Assembly: GCA_033065855.1 (NCBI GenBank)
Contig: JAVXUO010000638.1
Location: 1,171,001-1,235,000 of the forward strand
Length of the DNA stretch: 64,000 nucleotides
Direction: 5' to 3'
Origin: Escallonia rubra
Lineage: Eukaryota > Streptophyta > Magnoliopsida > Escalloniales > Escalloniaceae
How positions within the stretch are numbered: the first letter of the stretch is position 1; each line of letters opens with the position of its first letter. A program made the position numbers and the translations under genes. Below the pieces are notes generated by a model, which saw nothing but the letters and a program-made list of their open reading frames with translations, did no database searches and was not told the DNA's origin. Shown in pieces: positions 39,994-51,039 of this stretch.

Positions 39994-40757
39994 AGCCTGT
40001 TTTTGAGTTTTGAGATGAGAGAAAAGAAAACAAAGGAAGAGAAGGGAAGTGAAAAGAAGAGAAGGGAAGACAATTATCCTTCCTCTTGTTTGTAAGTTTA
40101 AGAGAGAAAAGAAAGTATCATTATTTTCTCTTGTTTGTGAGTTCAGCAGAAAAAAAAAATCACCCGATTACATATGTACTCTTATATTATATTGTGATAA
40201 TTCTAACAAACACTATGAATGTATAATCCTAAGAAGAAAAACAGGATTTCATTGGGAAAACAAATTAGTTTACGATAAATCATGCAAAATATATACCATT
40301 CTAATATCATAAGCCTTACATAGTTGATTAATGTTATCATGTAAAAAAAAAAATAGCTATGAGTTGACTACAAGTATCCCAACATCCAAATCTAATTAAT
40401 GTCACGCCAAAAATAAAATAAGCACTTATGAGTCAACTCGATCTAACATCTAAAACAATCATTTGATTGTAAATAAAGTGGTAAGCTCCTATAAGAAACC
40501 CTAAAACCAAAGTCATTAAAAATTTAGTTCGGTAGTATGGACCTTATAAAAATGTTACTTATGAGAGTTTCCTTTCTCTCCGTTTCTTCCCAATTTTGGG
40601 AGGAAAGATTTAGAGAAAAAAGAAGTACAAACTTTCCTTCCCTATCTCTTCTTTTCTCTCCTTAAAAAAACTCACAAACTAGAGAAAAAGGAAGAAATGA
40701 GTCATTTTCCTTTCTTTTCCTTCCCTTTCTCTCCTAAAAAAAACTCGCAAACAAGCT
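39994..40757. mobile_element. MITE-like inverted-repeat element abutting the stop codon of MATH gene 2
   Basis: The left end reads AGCCTGTTTTTGAGTTTTGAGA and leads into a purine-rich arm (GAGAGAAAAG, AAGAGAAGGGAAG). The right end, reverse-complemented, reads AGCTTGTTTGCGAGTTTT and leads into a matching purine-rich arm. The two ends form an imperfect inverted repeat around an AT-rich core of about 760 bases. I could not fix a target duplication, so the edges may be off by a few bases and the family is open. Confidence 0.55.
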
Positions 40758-40758
40758 A

Positions 40759-42705
40759 TTAGGTCTTGATCTCGCTAATGACATCAAAGTACACTTCTAT
40801 AACCAAAGCATCATTGATCAGGAACTCGTTTGTTGCATCTGTGAGATCACTCAACAGCATGAAGTCGTCAAGTCTTCTACGTGACTTTGCACAGAATAAT
40901 CCATTTACTGCAAAAAAAAAAAAAAAAATCTCGATCAAAATGATATACATCACTCATTAACACGCTGTTCAAATCTTAAGTAACACCCCCACAAGCTCAT
41001 TTATGTTAAAGAGACAAACAAAATAGCCTTATGATTGTTACAATGTCAACCATGGACGATATAAGTCAATTTATTTCGATATAAAAACATCTCGCTTCTT
41101 TATTGGAAAAAACAAAAAAAGAATTGCGGACAGTCGATTAATTACCTTTTACGGATCGATAGATTACCTTTTACGGATCGATAGCGATTCGAATCGGAAC
41201 GGCCTCTTACTATAATCATGGATTCTGCATAGATATCACCTTGGTGCAAAAATGTTGCACCATCATCATCTTTGCGAAACCATCGCAAGAAGTCAAAATT
41301 GAAATAAGAGCGGGAATCAACCATGTGCAAATATACAGATAAGTGCTTTCCTTCTCTTCTTCTCCCTCTAGGAAAGGCCTCCAACTCCCTGAAATTAAAA
41401 AGGAATAGAAAACCATGAATGGACTTAATAAATTATCGTGTAAAGTATTCCAAGTTAAAACACTGAAAATCAAAAGAAGTTACCATTTCTTTCCGCCTGC
41501 AGAGAACACCGGAGAAACATACGATTCCTTGTCTAAATTTGAGAAGCCATTCAAGGTCCAAGCGTAGTAACGATCAGCACTTCGCAAGGTCGACCATGAT
41601 AAAGTCTCCAGTTTCCTTTTATCATTTCGAATCACATAAACCTCGGCTCCAAACACGCAGCAGTCGTCTAGTGTATAGCCGCTGGAAGCATCACCGAACG
41701 TTTCATGGGAGATTAATTTTGGGAACCCGTGAAGTGTCTTCATCTGGTTAAACCGTGTTACCTTACTATCAGGTTCTGAAAGACGCAACATACGAATTAA
41801 CTCGATTAACAAAACAATCAAAAGATGTTTTCACTGTATAGTAGGCGCTCTGAAAGCATCCACAATGAGGGCGCTTATGTATTGAATTTCTGTCATTATA
41901 GTTAACTGTCCGATAACATGCGAAACTGTGTGTCGGTGAGTGATTACGCCGCTTGAAAATTGTATCTTTACGAGGATGACATACCTTGGACAGTATAGTA
42001 CTTTTCTTGGATGTGATTATAAACAAACAATTTGAAGTTGACATTAATCTCCCAGCCATGAGGGAGCTTATTTGTCTCTGCGGCTTCTAGGTAGAGTGAA
42101 ATATGGCCATCCCCCATGTTCTTCTTGTCTCCAGCAGGGTACAAATGCAATCTCCTGTGAGACAAGCTAACATCAAGATTCTTCCAATGATCACAACCCC
42201 AGAAGAAAAGATGTATCGGGGGAACATAAAAAGGGAAGGTGAGGAAGATTGTAGATAACAACGTTGGACATAGGCGAGTCTGAAAGCCCCAGAGGACTAC
42301 ATTAATTTTGTTGGTCCATGATTTATCACCATCTCCAAGAGTGAGTAACCTACCATTTGTAACCGCCGGCGTCGAAGACACTCGATTCGCATCTATCCAG
42401 TTTGCCCGCCAGCACCATGTCTAGCAATGTCGAGATTGATTCCACCTTGAATGTGTAGTTGGCTGGCGGTGTACTTCTTACTGTTCTTGACAATCCTGCA
42501 TTGCCAAAAGTTAGCATATATCTGGAGCTCCACACAAAATGGAGTCTGCTGCATGAATGCCACTTCAAGTTCAATGGCCTGCCAATTCAAGTTCAAGTAC
42601 GTGACTGGTAAACTTACCATCTGACGAGAGCGTAGGATCTGACGGAAGAGGAGTGTGGGTGCCATTGCTGCTCTCTCGTACAGGATAGTAAGATCTCTCG
42701 TCCAT
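40759..42705 (-). CDS. MATH-domain (TRAF-like) protein, tandem copy 2
   Basis: Six exons on the minus strand: 42705-42618, 42495-42354, 42154-41985, 41775-41484, 41388-41168 and 40907-40759, giving 353 residues with stop TAA at 40759-40761. Intron phases match gene 1 at all five positions, and exon 2 is 142 bases in both. Two MATH domains are seen: first TPPANYTFKVES, FDAGGYKW, RLHLYPAGD and FGAEVYVI; second AWTLNGFSNL, GGKKW, AFPRG and LSVYLHMVD. Two oddities: the donor of exon 5 lies in a 22-base tandem duplication and only the upstream copy keeps frame, and the stop codon lies at the edge of a MITE-like element, so the protein ends at EIKT while gene 1 continues several residues. Partner proteins are unknown. 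It appears intact. Confidence 0.86.
41141..41184 (-). repeat. 22-base tandem duplication containing a splice donor
   Basis: The unit ATTACCTTTTACGGATCGATAG occurs twice without a gap (41141-41162 and 41163-41184), here described by its positions and its donor. On the minus strand each unit contains AAAAG|GTAAT. The upstream copy (donor GT at 41167-41166) joins in frame to exon 6. Use of the downstream copy would shift the frame and reach a TAG early in exon 6. Confidence 0.9.
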
Positions 42706-43937
42706 GGCAAAAGCCTCACAATGGCAAACTTGGTATGATGATACTCGCAATCGCCGTAGGTTTTATAGCTGCCTGCCTTCTCCGTTTAGAATTGCGTTTC
42801 GAGCTTGACTCCTTGTCCTTCTGGAATTGGGGAAAGCAAAATCGCCGCTAATTTTTGTTCTTGAAATTTTCCCATGTTCGAAATATTATTAGTGATGTAC
42901 AGTCTTTGAAAGGAGTTTGATGTCATGTGAGATGCTACTAATTAGATTAACATAAAAAGATGTAGCTTCCAAATACGTTAAATTTATTTATCACCTTGAG
43001 TTTTTGATAGAAGATGAACCTCAATTTTTAATACCGTTTATCTTAGAAGATGTAAACTCATCGTTTACTCGATTCTAGATGTAATGGCCGATTCTAAAAC
43101 AATTAAAGACGCCTACCACGTAATACGTAGTGGGTTTGGAGCCGAAAATTCCGACGAAGGATCTTAGTTATTACGAGACTCCAACACGTTTTATTCGCAG
43201 TTACGAAAACACTTGACATATCTCTAGCCTTTGTATAGAGATATTATTAGAGACTGACTTTATCTCAAACACTTAGGAGATAAATACTGTATTTATCTCA
43301 AACACTTAGGAGATAAATACCGTATTTATCTCAAATACTTAGGAGATAAATATCCTCTAATTGACTATAATAATCCCGAGTAACAAATAAACATTATCAA
43401 ATAGACTCGTGGATATGGAAAAAACGGAAGAAGAACGCCTCATTGACCGGCCAAACTCTTACGACCTCTTTGGCTAGTACATTGTGGACGTCCTCCGTTG
43501 ATTGCATGTTACAAAACCCAAGATAGATAGAGGTGAATTACAAACAACTTCGAAATTGATCATCTTTAAAAAATTATCCAAACTCATATAAAGCCTAAAA
43601 TGCAGCTTACCTTTCAATGGGAAGTTCTGGGTTCCTAATTCCGCATTTAGCTCGCAGCCTCACATACTTTGCAACGGATTATCACATAAAGTTAGGCCAA
43701 GGAATTGCAAAAGAAAACATATTTGCTACGAAACGGGTAAACAATTTCCGTCCCGAGGAGTCCTAAACCTTACGGACTCTAGTTGTACACAAGATGCCTT
43801 GACATAAAACAACAATTCAAGAAAATATTTAAAAAAGTAAAGACAAACAAGGCATATGTCACGGGATATCTCAACTTCAGAGTAGAAAACCTTGAACGAT
43901 CCAAGGAGAAAAAAAGAGAGGAAGTGGGCAAACTGAA
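42706..43937. other. Intergenic, with a short tandem repeat
   Basis: The first part should hold the promoter of MATH gene 2. A repeat of about 32 bases (TTTATCTCAAACACTTAGGA type) occurs three times at about 43259-43353. No gene is recognised. Confidence 0.5.
43259..43353. repeat. Three tandem units of 32 bases with dyad symmetry
   Basis: Each unit contains ATTTATCTCAAACACTTAGG followed by AGATAAAT. ATTTATCT and AGATAAAT are reverse complements, so every unit could form a small stem-loop. Confidence 0.85.
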
Positions 43938-44633
43938 GTTTTTAGCTCTTTTTTTTGGGTTAAGAGTGAGAACTGCATTTCATCAAAAGAAAATATACAA
44001 AGTTATATGTACAATCTGAGATAGAACTAGTTACAACAAAGATCTCAGTCGCAGTCGCAGTGGAGACCTCATCCTGTCTTCCATCCTGCCTCACAGTCTT
44101 ATTTCTATAGGCTGCAAGTGAACAAAATACACCTGGACAGAATCATCTATGAACAATTACCCTATATGACAAAGGTTGGGTAGCTATTGGGAAGATGGTC
44201 TATACATATGTGATGCAGCATTGTGGAACAGACGACACGTCTGGTAGATATAAAAAAAGATGGGTAGCATCCTGACAGATATAACCTCACGTCCTGCGAT
44301 CTGAGAATGGAGAAAAGTCGAGTTAGAAAATAATGTAATGTTGAATAAATCTTGCTGTAAAGCCCATTGATAGGTATAAAGGAGAGAGAGAACATCTGCT
44401 GCATGTGGATCAGTTGTAAGAAAAGAACTTTGACATTGTCCTTTCGAAGTACCATCTTCCGTTATGGCGATAATATCTAACACCGCAGTGCGGGTATCGT
44501 TGTGAAATGTCACTTGAAAGAATAGATAAGTGGAGATAAGACACCTATTCGAAGAGAATGGAGGATCTTCTACAGAATTTCTCCGAATTTGAGTAAAGGT
44601 GGATAATGTGGAAAAGAAATGTTTTTAGCTCTT
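43938..44633 (-). mobile_element. Retro-inserted sequence with 13-bp target duplication (5'-truncated LINE or retrocopy)
   Basis: The 13 bases GTTTTTAGCTCTT occur at 43938-43950 and 44621-44633 and bracket about 670 bases. Next to the left copy is a T run, which on the minus strand is a short 3' A-tail. Target duplication, A-tail and lack of inverted repeats fit LINE-driven insertion on the minus strand. A minus-strand frame at 44513-44184 contains an AADVLSLLYTYQWAL stretch then ITLFSNSTFL, which resembles the helix and strand around the third acidic site of RNase H-like domains of plant LINEs, with Asn in place of the expected Asp. I take it as a 5'-truncated LINE 3' end. A processed copy of a host gene is the alternative. 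Confidence 0.7.
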
Positions 44634-45458
44634 ATCAATAACAAAATTTCAACTTCTAAGAGACTACCATGGGTTGGTGAATATATATTGCATATTTTTC
44701 AAACTTTGGAGCTCCAAGAGCTCTCTTTAAAGTGTTCTCACATTCTCCTTGATTTTTTTCCCTTTGGCGATTTCTTTTTTTCTTCTTCAACTTCGATTAT
44801 TGCTTTTTCTGAATTCAACAACCTTCTTCAGATTCATAAATGAATCCACATTCGTTGTTATTTTTTATCACCCTACTTATCAACTATATTTCGTCAAAGC
44901 ATAGCCGCTCTAGTTGAATTAAAAGCTAGTACCAAGGGAAATCCGTACCATGCCTTGTGTAAAGATCAAGTTCATGGCAGATTTCGAAACATCTAAAACA
45001 TTACGCAGCGCGATATACAACACCATACACAAGTTGTCTAAGGAAAAATAATACATATTCGTTCCCAAATGCTTAGAGCTAATCAATATCGTGACATTTT
45101 TACAGCCATATTACCACGACGGTGACTTATCCCATCAACTCATGATTAGGTCCAAAAATTGCAAAAACCATTGTCAAATCGTGGCACCATATGGCAAGAT
45201 CTCCACTAGCTTATGGTCTTAGTTGCCACCGTATTAAAGTTAAATCTCTCTTTAAAACGAAATTAAAACTGTGTAACTAATAGTTTAGCAATTTTGACTG
45301 TAATTTTACATTAAACCAAGAAAAGTCTCACCCATTCGAAGAAAAAATCGTGAATGTAAGAAACAAATACGAACAGAGAATAATAAAATCTTGATAGCCT
45401 GTTAATTAGAATTTCTCAATTTCGTTAAATCTCGTTTATCTGTTGCCACGTGTGGCGT
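44634..45458. other. Intergenic, no gene seen
   Basis: AT-rich DNA upstream of NOP16 with no recognised coding or transposon signature. Confidence 0.45.
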
Positions 45459-45548
45459 ATCAATGTGACAGACACATAAACATAATCGCGTTTCCTATTG
45501 GACTGTCATCCATCAATGTGACAGACACATAACCATAGTCGCGTTTCC
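45459..45548 (+). repeat. 53-base tandem duplication in the NOP16 promoter
   Basis: ATCAATGTGACAGACACATA followed by ACATAATCGCGTTTCC occurs at 45459-45495 and again at 45512-45548 (A/C and A/G differences only), with a spacing of 53 bases. It sits just upstream of the probable transcription start of NOP16, so any protein-binding site in it is doubled. Confidence 0.85.
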
Positions 45549-45550
45549 AC

Positions 45551-45559
45551 AAACCCTAA
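45551..45559 (+). promoter_or_regulatory. Telo-box upstream of NOP16
   Basis: AAACCCTAA, directly followed by ACCCTG, lies 73 bases before the NOP16 start codon. Telo-boxes are well known in plant ribosomal-protein and ribosome-biogenesis promoters. The motif and the function of the gene agree. Confidence 0.65.
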
Positions 45560-45631
45560 ACCCTGTAAGCGACCGTGAGATAATCCCCCTTTCTCCGTCT
45601 TCCCAACCCGAAGAAACAGGGAAAGAGAGAT

Positions 45632-48546
45632 ATGGGGAGGTCAAGAAGAAAGTACAAGCAATCGAGAACCTCCAAGGTCCGGGTCGGCCTGCCTAAGAAG
45701 AACCCGAACGTCTTCAAACCGGCCTTTTGTCTTCCGCCGAAGCTCCGAAACCTAATTGACCCGCTGGGAACCAAATGGGACGATAAAGGCAGTGTTATCG
45801 AGAACTACAAGTCGTTCGGCGTCGTTTCGAACCCTAACCTGCTCGGCGTACGGTCCCGCACTTCTCGCATCATCGAGAGCGACTCCCTTCAAGTCCCTCA
45901 GCGGTCCGATGCGCCCGTCTCGGAGTTCGAGGCCATAGATTCCGGCAGCGATCTCGAAGAAGACGGTCAGTTTTTTACAATCTCCTCGTCATTGCATTGT
46001 CGAAGAATAGCTTCTGTGATTCTACCCATTTGCCTTTTTGCGAATTTGTAGGATATTTTTAGTACAGTGTATACATTAACTTTACTGATTGTTTGCCCTA
46101 TCTTAGACTTATCAAAGGACACGTTCGATCTATGATTGCTATTTGAGTTCAGTTCAGTGTGCGAAATTTATTATGGGATGTCGCAGTTGAAATTCCCGTG
46201 GATCCCAGGGATTATTATTTCTTTGCTTCTTTGAATATTTTTGCCAGACATACATGTTCAGTTTGATGAAAAAAGCTGCTACCTAAGATTCATAATTGTT
46301 GCCCCTTTGAATGTTTGTGAATTTATAGGATAATTTTGACCCTCTGATCACTGGATTGAACTCATTTACTGGTTGAAAAATTAAACTAGAGTCAATGGTT
46401 GCACATATAGAATCCGCAAAAAGTCAAAGAGGACCAAGTTTCTTGGAGATATTGTTTTGATCGACATGGTGATATTGACAAACTTTGGTGTTTATCAAAT
46501 TAGGGATATGATATTAGGTAATACATTTTCTTTGGTTTGCATGAAAATCTAAAAGCAGGAGAGATAAGAGTGGGAGAAAGTACTATGTTCGAATGATTCA
46601 ATTCAAGATACTGCATTTCAACAAGTTATCTTTGGTTTTTGATCTTTTTCACTTGGACCAAAAAATGAGTCAAACAATAACTTTAGTTTTGGATCATATT
46701 GAAGATTCATACAACGCCAATTGCAATTTCATTTTTTTCCCACTTTTTTCAAAAAGGAGAGTGAAAGAAAGGAATGAGGTAGGGTTACTCAATTTTGTGT
46801 TTTTCATCGTTTTTTTGCACCAACTTACATTGGCTTCTTTGATGTTTAATAGTTATTTATGCTCCAATTTTTTTATCCTAGCACTTCTCAACACATGCCG
46901 GATGAGGACAATATAGTCTTTTTTGTTTTCTGCTATGGTTAGAACTGCAATTTGTATGCCTGGTTGGTATGGGGATTGGAACCAGTGACCTTGGGGTTAT
47001 CCCTCAAGGCCTCTGCCATTTCTCCCACGTGAGTGTTGGAAAGAGTTATGCCTCTTTGATGGGGCTAAGAATTTGAAGTTCACTTCGTGAAACTTATATA
47101 TAATTGCAATGTATTTGAACATCTTTTCCATAAGGTTGGATCGCTATTGGCTTTCTTAATGTATTTGGCCGAGGTGGTTTCTACTTGCCAATTCTTTCTT
47201 ATATTTCTACCTTCTCAGTTCCTATCCACTTGGAAAAGCAGTTCTTGATTTCTTATAGTTGTAGCCTACTGATGGGTATCCATTTAAGTGTTTCCTAGAT
47301 GCTTGTGTCATCAGTCTTTCATTACTATTGATTGATACTTGATGTGATTGTACTCTGAGCAAAGTTCATCATGCTTACCCAATTGTCCTGCCATGTCTAG
47401 TTCAAATGTGTGGCTATCGGTTTGTCTCCTAGTTTGATTGCTGAATTTGCATGTCCTCAAAACAGTTTACTTTGAGTGAGTTTCTACATTTGTAGCTTGT
47501 TGCTCAGCTGGTCATCATAATCACAAACATGTGTTCTTTCCACTTGGCTGCCCGAGGCTGCAATTTTCATATTTGGGCATAACTTTGTAGTAATATTAAG
47601 GGGTAAAAACCTTAAAGTGTTTTGAAAGAAAACTTTGCGGGGATGCGTAGCAGGTTTTCTAGTGCAGCTTGGGTGCTTTCAGGTGGAGGTCAAATTGCTA
47701 ATTACACGTAAGCGTGAACTGCCTAGCCGTTATGGCTTCATCAGGGAGCCTACAATGATAAGAATCCCCCATTAGGAAGAATGGCGTCATGCAAGTGATT
47801 TAGATATTGGAAAGTTTGTGGAGCTTCTACAAGCCTTTAATAATTGGGCAGTCTAGAAACTAGATAAAGTAATACTGGTACATGAAGCTGGCCCTAGGAG
47901 TGCAGGCGAGGCTTGAAGCATGATGTGGGCGGAAACCTTCATCTGGAAAGAGTCCTCACTCCTCAGGTTGGCTGTGGGTTAAATGAACGTTGCATTCTCA
48001 TCCATTTTATGTTTTCAAGTAGGTTTGAGATTTTGGGTCCTAAGTAATATAGGCAGCTCAATTGGTATTTTGGCCTTAGACTGTCTTACCAGGAGCAGAG
48101 TATTTTCGGAGGCAATATTTTTCCGTATTGCACTAAATGATGATGCTGCATTATCTGGACCCTTGATGTTATTCAAGAAATTTGGTACTGATTGCCTAGT
48201 TTACCATGATATATGCTGTTCTCTGCAGATCTTAAATCAGCACTTGGGAAGAAACGTAGAGATGGGAAAACTGCCCCGTTGCAACCTTTGACTGCGACAC
48301 AACGTCTCCATGTTAGGCGACTGGTAGAGAAATATGGAGATGACTACCAGGTGCGAAAGAAGTTCTGAATTCTGAATTTTATTTTTGTTGGTTCTCTTTC
48401 TCTTGCTTACAGGCTTGCCTGTCCTGCAGAGCATGTTCATGGATACAAAACTAAACAAGATGCAGCACTCGTTAGCGACTCTGGAGAAACTATGCACAAG
48501 ATATCGTGTCTACAAAGATAAAAATCCTTTGATTGTAGGCATTTAA
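45632..48546 (+). CDS. NOP16: Nucleolar protein 16 (60S ribosome biogenesis)
   Basis: Three exons: 45632-45965, 48229-48350 and 48430-48546, giving 190 residues with stop TAA at 48544-48546. Both introns are GT-AG and in phase; intron 1 is long (2263 bases), intron 2 only 79. The N-terminus MGRSRRKYKQSRTSKVRVG is basic as in NOP16. Residues 60-110 include the WDDKGSVIENYKSFGVVSNPN motif; an acidic patch (SGSDLEED) follows; the C-terminal part has LVEKYGDDYQSMFMDTKLNK. NOP16 is a nucleolar assembly factor of the large ribosomal subunit. The last 17 codons and the following bases are duplicated directly downstream and once more at about 48840, so the final codons have been reshuffled recently. 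The ATG is the first in a strongly GC-rich exon after a telo-box promoter. Confidence 0.94.
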
Positions 48547-48610
48547 GCCTGAACAAGATATCGTGTCTACAAAGATAAAAATCCTTTGATTGTAGGCAAT
48601 TAAGCCTGAA
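48497..48610 (+). repeat. 57-base tandem duplication of the NOP16 3' end
   Basis: CAAGATATCGTGTCTACAAA and the following bases through the stop codon to AAGCCTGAA occupy 48497-48553 and repeat at 48554-48610 with one visible base change (GGCATTTAAG against GGCAATTAAG). The first copy is coding; the second lies in the 3' untranslated region. Confidence 0.9.
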
Positions 48611-49440
48611 CTAGGTTTACTTTGGAATATGGCAGGAGACCTTAGAATGCAGTCTTAAAATTTTGACCACCTTCTTGTTGTATGTTAAGCTGGATTTTAC
48701 TGATAATTATAGGTGTTTCTCCAATATTATGACTTCTGTACTCCCTGAGTTTAAAGTTCTCTCTCTCTCTCTCTCTCTCTCCCTCCCTCCCTCCCTCTCC
48801 CCCCCCCCCCCTCTCCTCCCTTCCCCCTCCCTCTCAAGATAGTGTTTACAAAGATAGATATAAATCCTTTAATTGTAGGCAGTCAAACCTGAACTAGGAT
48901 TACTTGGGAATATGGCAGGAGACCTTAGAATGCAAAGTCAGACGGGCGCACACAGAGGCTCACACACAAAAACTGAAAAAACGTCCTTGGATAACAGCAG
49001 TATGAAAGCAGTATAAAATTCATCCTCTTGATAAATACCAGTATGGAACAAATATTGCACGTGGTTGTAGTCGAGAGTAATTTTTGAAGTGATAGTATTA
49101 GGTTTTTGGGAACAAATAATATAATTCAATTATATTCTTATTTCTTTTGTGACTTATTTTAGAAGTATATTTAATGTTCGCAATTATGATTGGTTAAATG
49201 TTTGGAAATCATATTTGTAGGTTGCTGGATTGAAGAGATGTTTGATGCTACTGCTGAAAATAAGAGCAAATTAAGAAAAAAAGAATCAATCTACGTTCTT
49301 GTTTTTGTAATCAGTTTATGGTATGCACTTAATTTTTTTTAATGTCATCACTTATTATTTGTGACATTTTTAGAGTTTTTGCTTTTCTACTCATCACGAC
49401 AAGACAAAATAAAGCTTTCTTTATTTATTTGAAAATAAGA
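48547..49440. other. NOP16 3' flank with a third diverged copy of its gene end
   Basis: 48840-48935 again reads as the end of NOP16 (TTTACAAAGATAGATATAAATCC form), continuing through GGCAGGAGACCTTAGAATGCA, which also occurs at 48633-48653. A pyrimidine tract (CT, CCCT and C runs) at about 48758-48836 separates the copies. No further gene is seen. Confidence 0.65.
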
Positions 49441-51037
49441 ATTCTATTGAATAATAAACAAGGAAGAATAACTCCGAACTGAACAAATTACCAAAATGTT
49501 TAACCCATTGAACAGTGATACAAGTTTCATTTTTTGCTTATTGGTATGTCTAATGATACTATATGAATATGAAAGCAATTGAACCATGCCTGAGCACAAA
49601 CATCTAGCACGAGCATTCAGTAAATAGAATCAAACATATTCGTGTTTGATTTCCCAAAAAGAAGAGTTTAGACGGTCCAACTTGAATTTGTATGAAACTT
49701 CTGTAAAATCGACAAAATACATAAGGAATCTCCTAAAAACACCGATTCACAATTATAATCTACCCCCCCCCCGCCCGACACACACACACACACACAAAGA
49801 AAAACCGACTACACGAGATATAAGCCATATTCAACTGCTACATGTTATTTGTCATTCAATTACAGGTAATATATGATCATATATGTTGTTTTAAATGTGT
49901 CACAAAAATATAATTGTTGCAAACTTGAATCCAGAATTTACATAATGTGCCAAAATTCTTATTAACATTAAGAGATTCATACTGAACAAATTGCTACAAA
50001 GTCTTAGCAATCGAACAGGGATACATATTTTATTAACGAATTAAGAAGCTATACAAAATGTGGTGGTTTTGGTAACCAAATCACATACATGACAACAATT
50101 TAACCATGCTTGAGCAAAAACATCTAGTACAATCATTCAGTAAATTAACTTGACGTAGTTCATTAAATTTCAAGTATATTCTTTTGCAACAGACTGTAAG
50201 TTTTCAAGAAGTGTACTCATTAGTTATGAAGTTACTCCTTTCAAGTTTCTTCTCTTTAATTATCTCCATTGGTTTTCTTCTTTTTCCTCCTCCCTCTTTT
50301 GTGCTCTCACTCATCCCTTTCACATCAAAACTTGTTTTCTGGATTTTTATGGATCGGATAACTCACCAATCTCTATGGTGAGTTAGAGACAAAGACACTG
50401 AGATGTTTATAAGTATTCTTCCAGAATTTGTTAAAATTGCTTGACACCATCTTGGCCAAAAGCCCTACTTATAAGTAATGGGCAAATTGAGAGGTTAAAA
50501 AATGCTTAGAAAACTACCCTCAGATATGTAGGTAATAACAAACCCAAACAATAGGCTAAATAAAAAAATAACTTAAACAATGAATTTAGATCTCTAGCTA
50601 AGCTTTGGTATAAAACCTCATATCACTCTAATAGGAAAATAAAAATGACTACCTTGAGGCTTTCTAATGTATAATGCTACCAAACATCCTCAATTGCAGT
50701 AGCTACAGACAACTCATGTGATCCCCATTAATAACTATCTTAAGGAGAGCAGATTGATGCTACAAGTCCTCAAAGATAACCTTAACACTGCTAAGTCCAT
50801 ACTGCGACAGTATGCAAGCCCTTAAAAAAGGAAAAAGGGCAGGGACACATTTAAAGGTAAGAGTTTACTCAAGGCTTGACATTGTCTTAAAAGCAGAGCT
50901 TAATTGCCTTGTGCAAATATCTTAAGCTCTCCTTTTAATTATGTGCCCCTTTCGATGTCCTAGCAAAGGCTAGTCCAGTGGCCTACAAGTTGCAACTTTC
51001 ACTTGAGTTACCTTATACAGTCAGTCTGCTTAAGAAA
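49441..51037. repeat. Repeat cluster, copy 1 (related to 52490-53290)
   Basis: 49455-49640 and 49985-50165 share GAACAAATT, ACCATGC(C/T)TGAGCA and ATTCAGTAAAT in order. From about 50205 to 50940 the sequence matches 52635-53260: GAAGTTACTCCTTTCAAGTTT, GTGCTCTCACTCATCCC, ACATCAAAACTTGTTT, ACTCATGTGATCCCCATT and TTTACTCAAGGCTTGACATT. Short frames here have no known domain. It looks like an old duplicated block of unknown origin. Confidence 0.7.
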
Positions 51038-51039
51038 TA

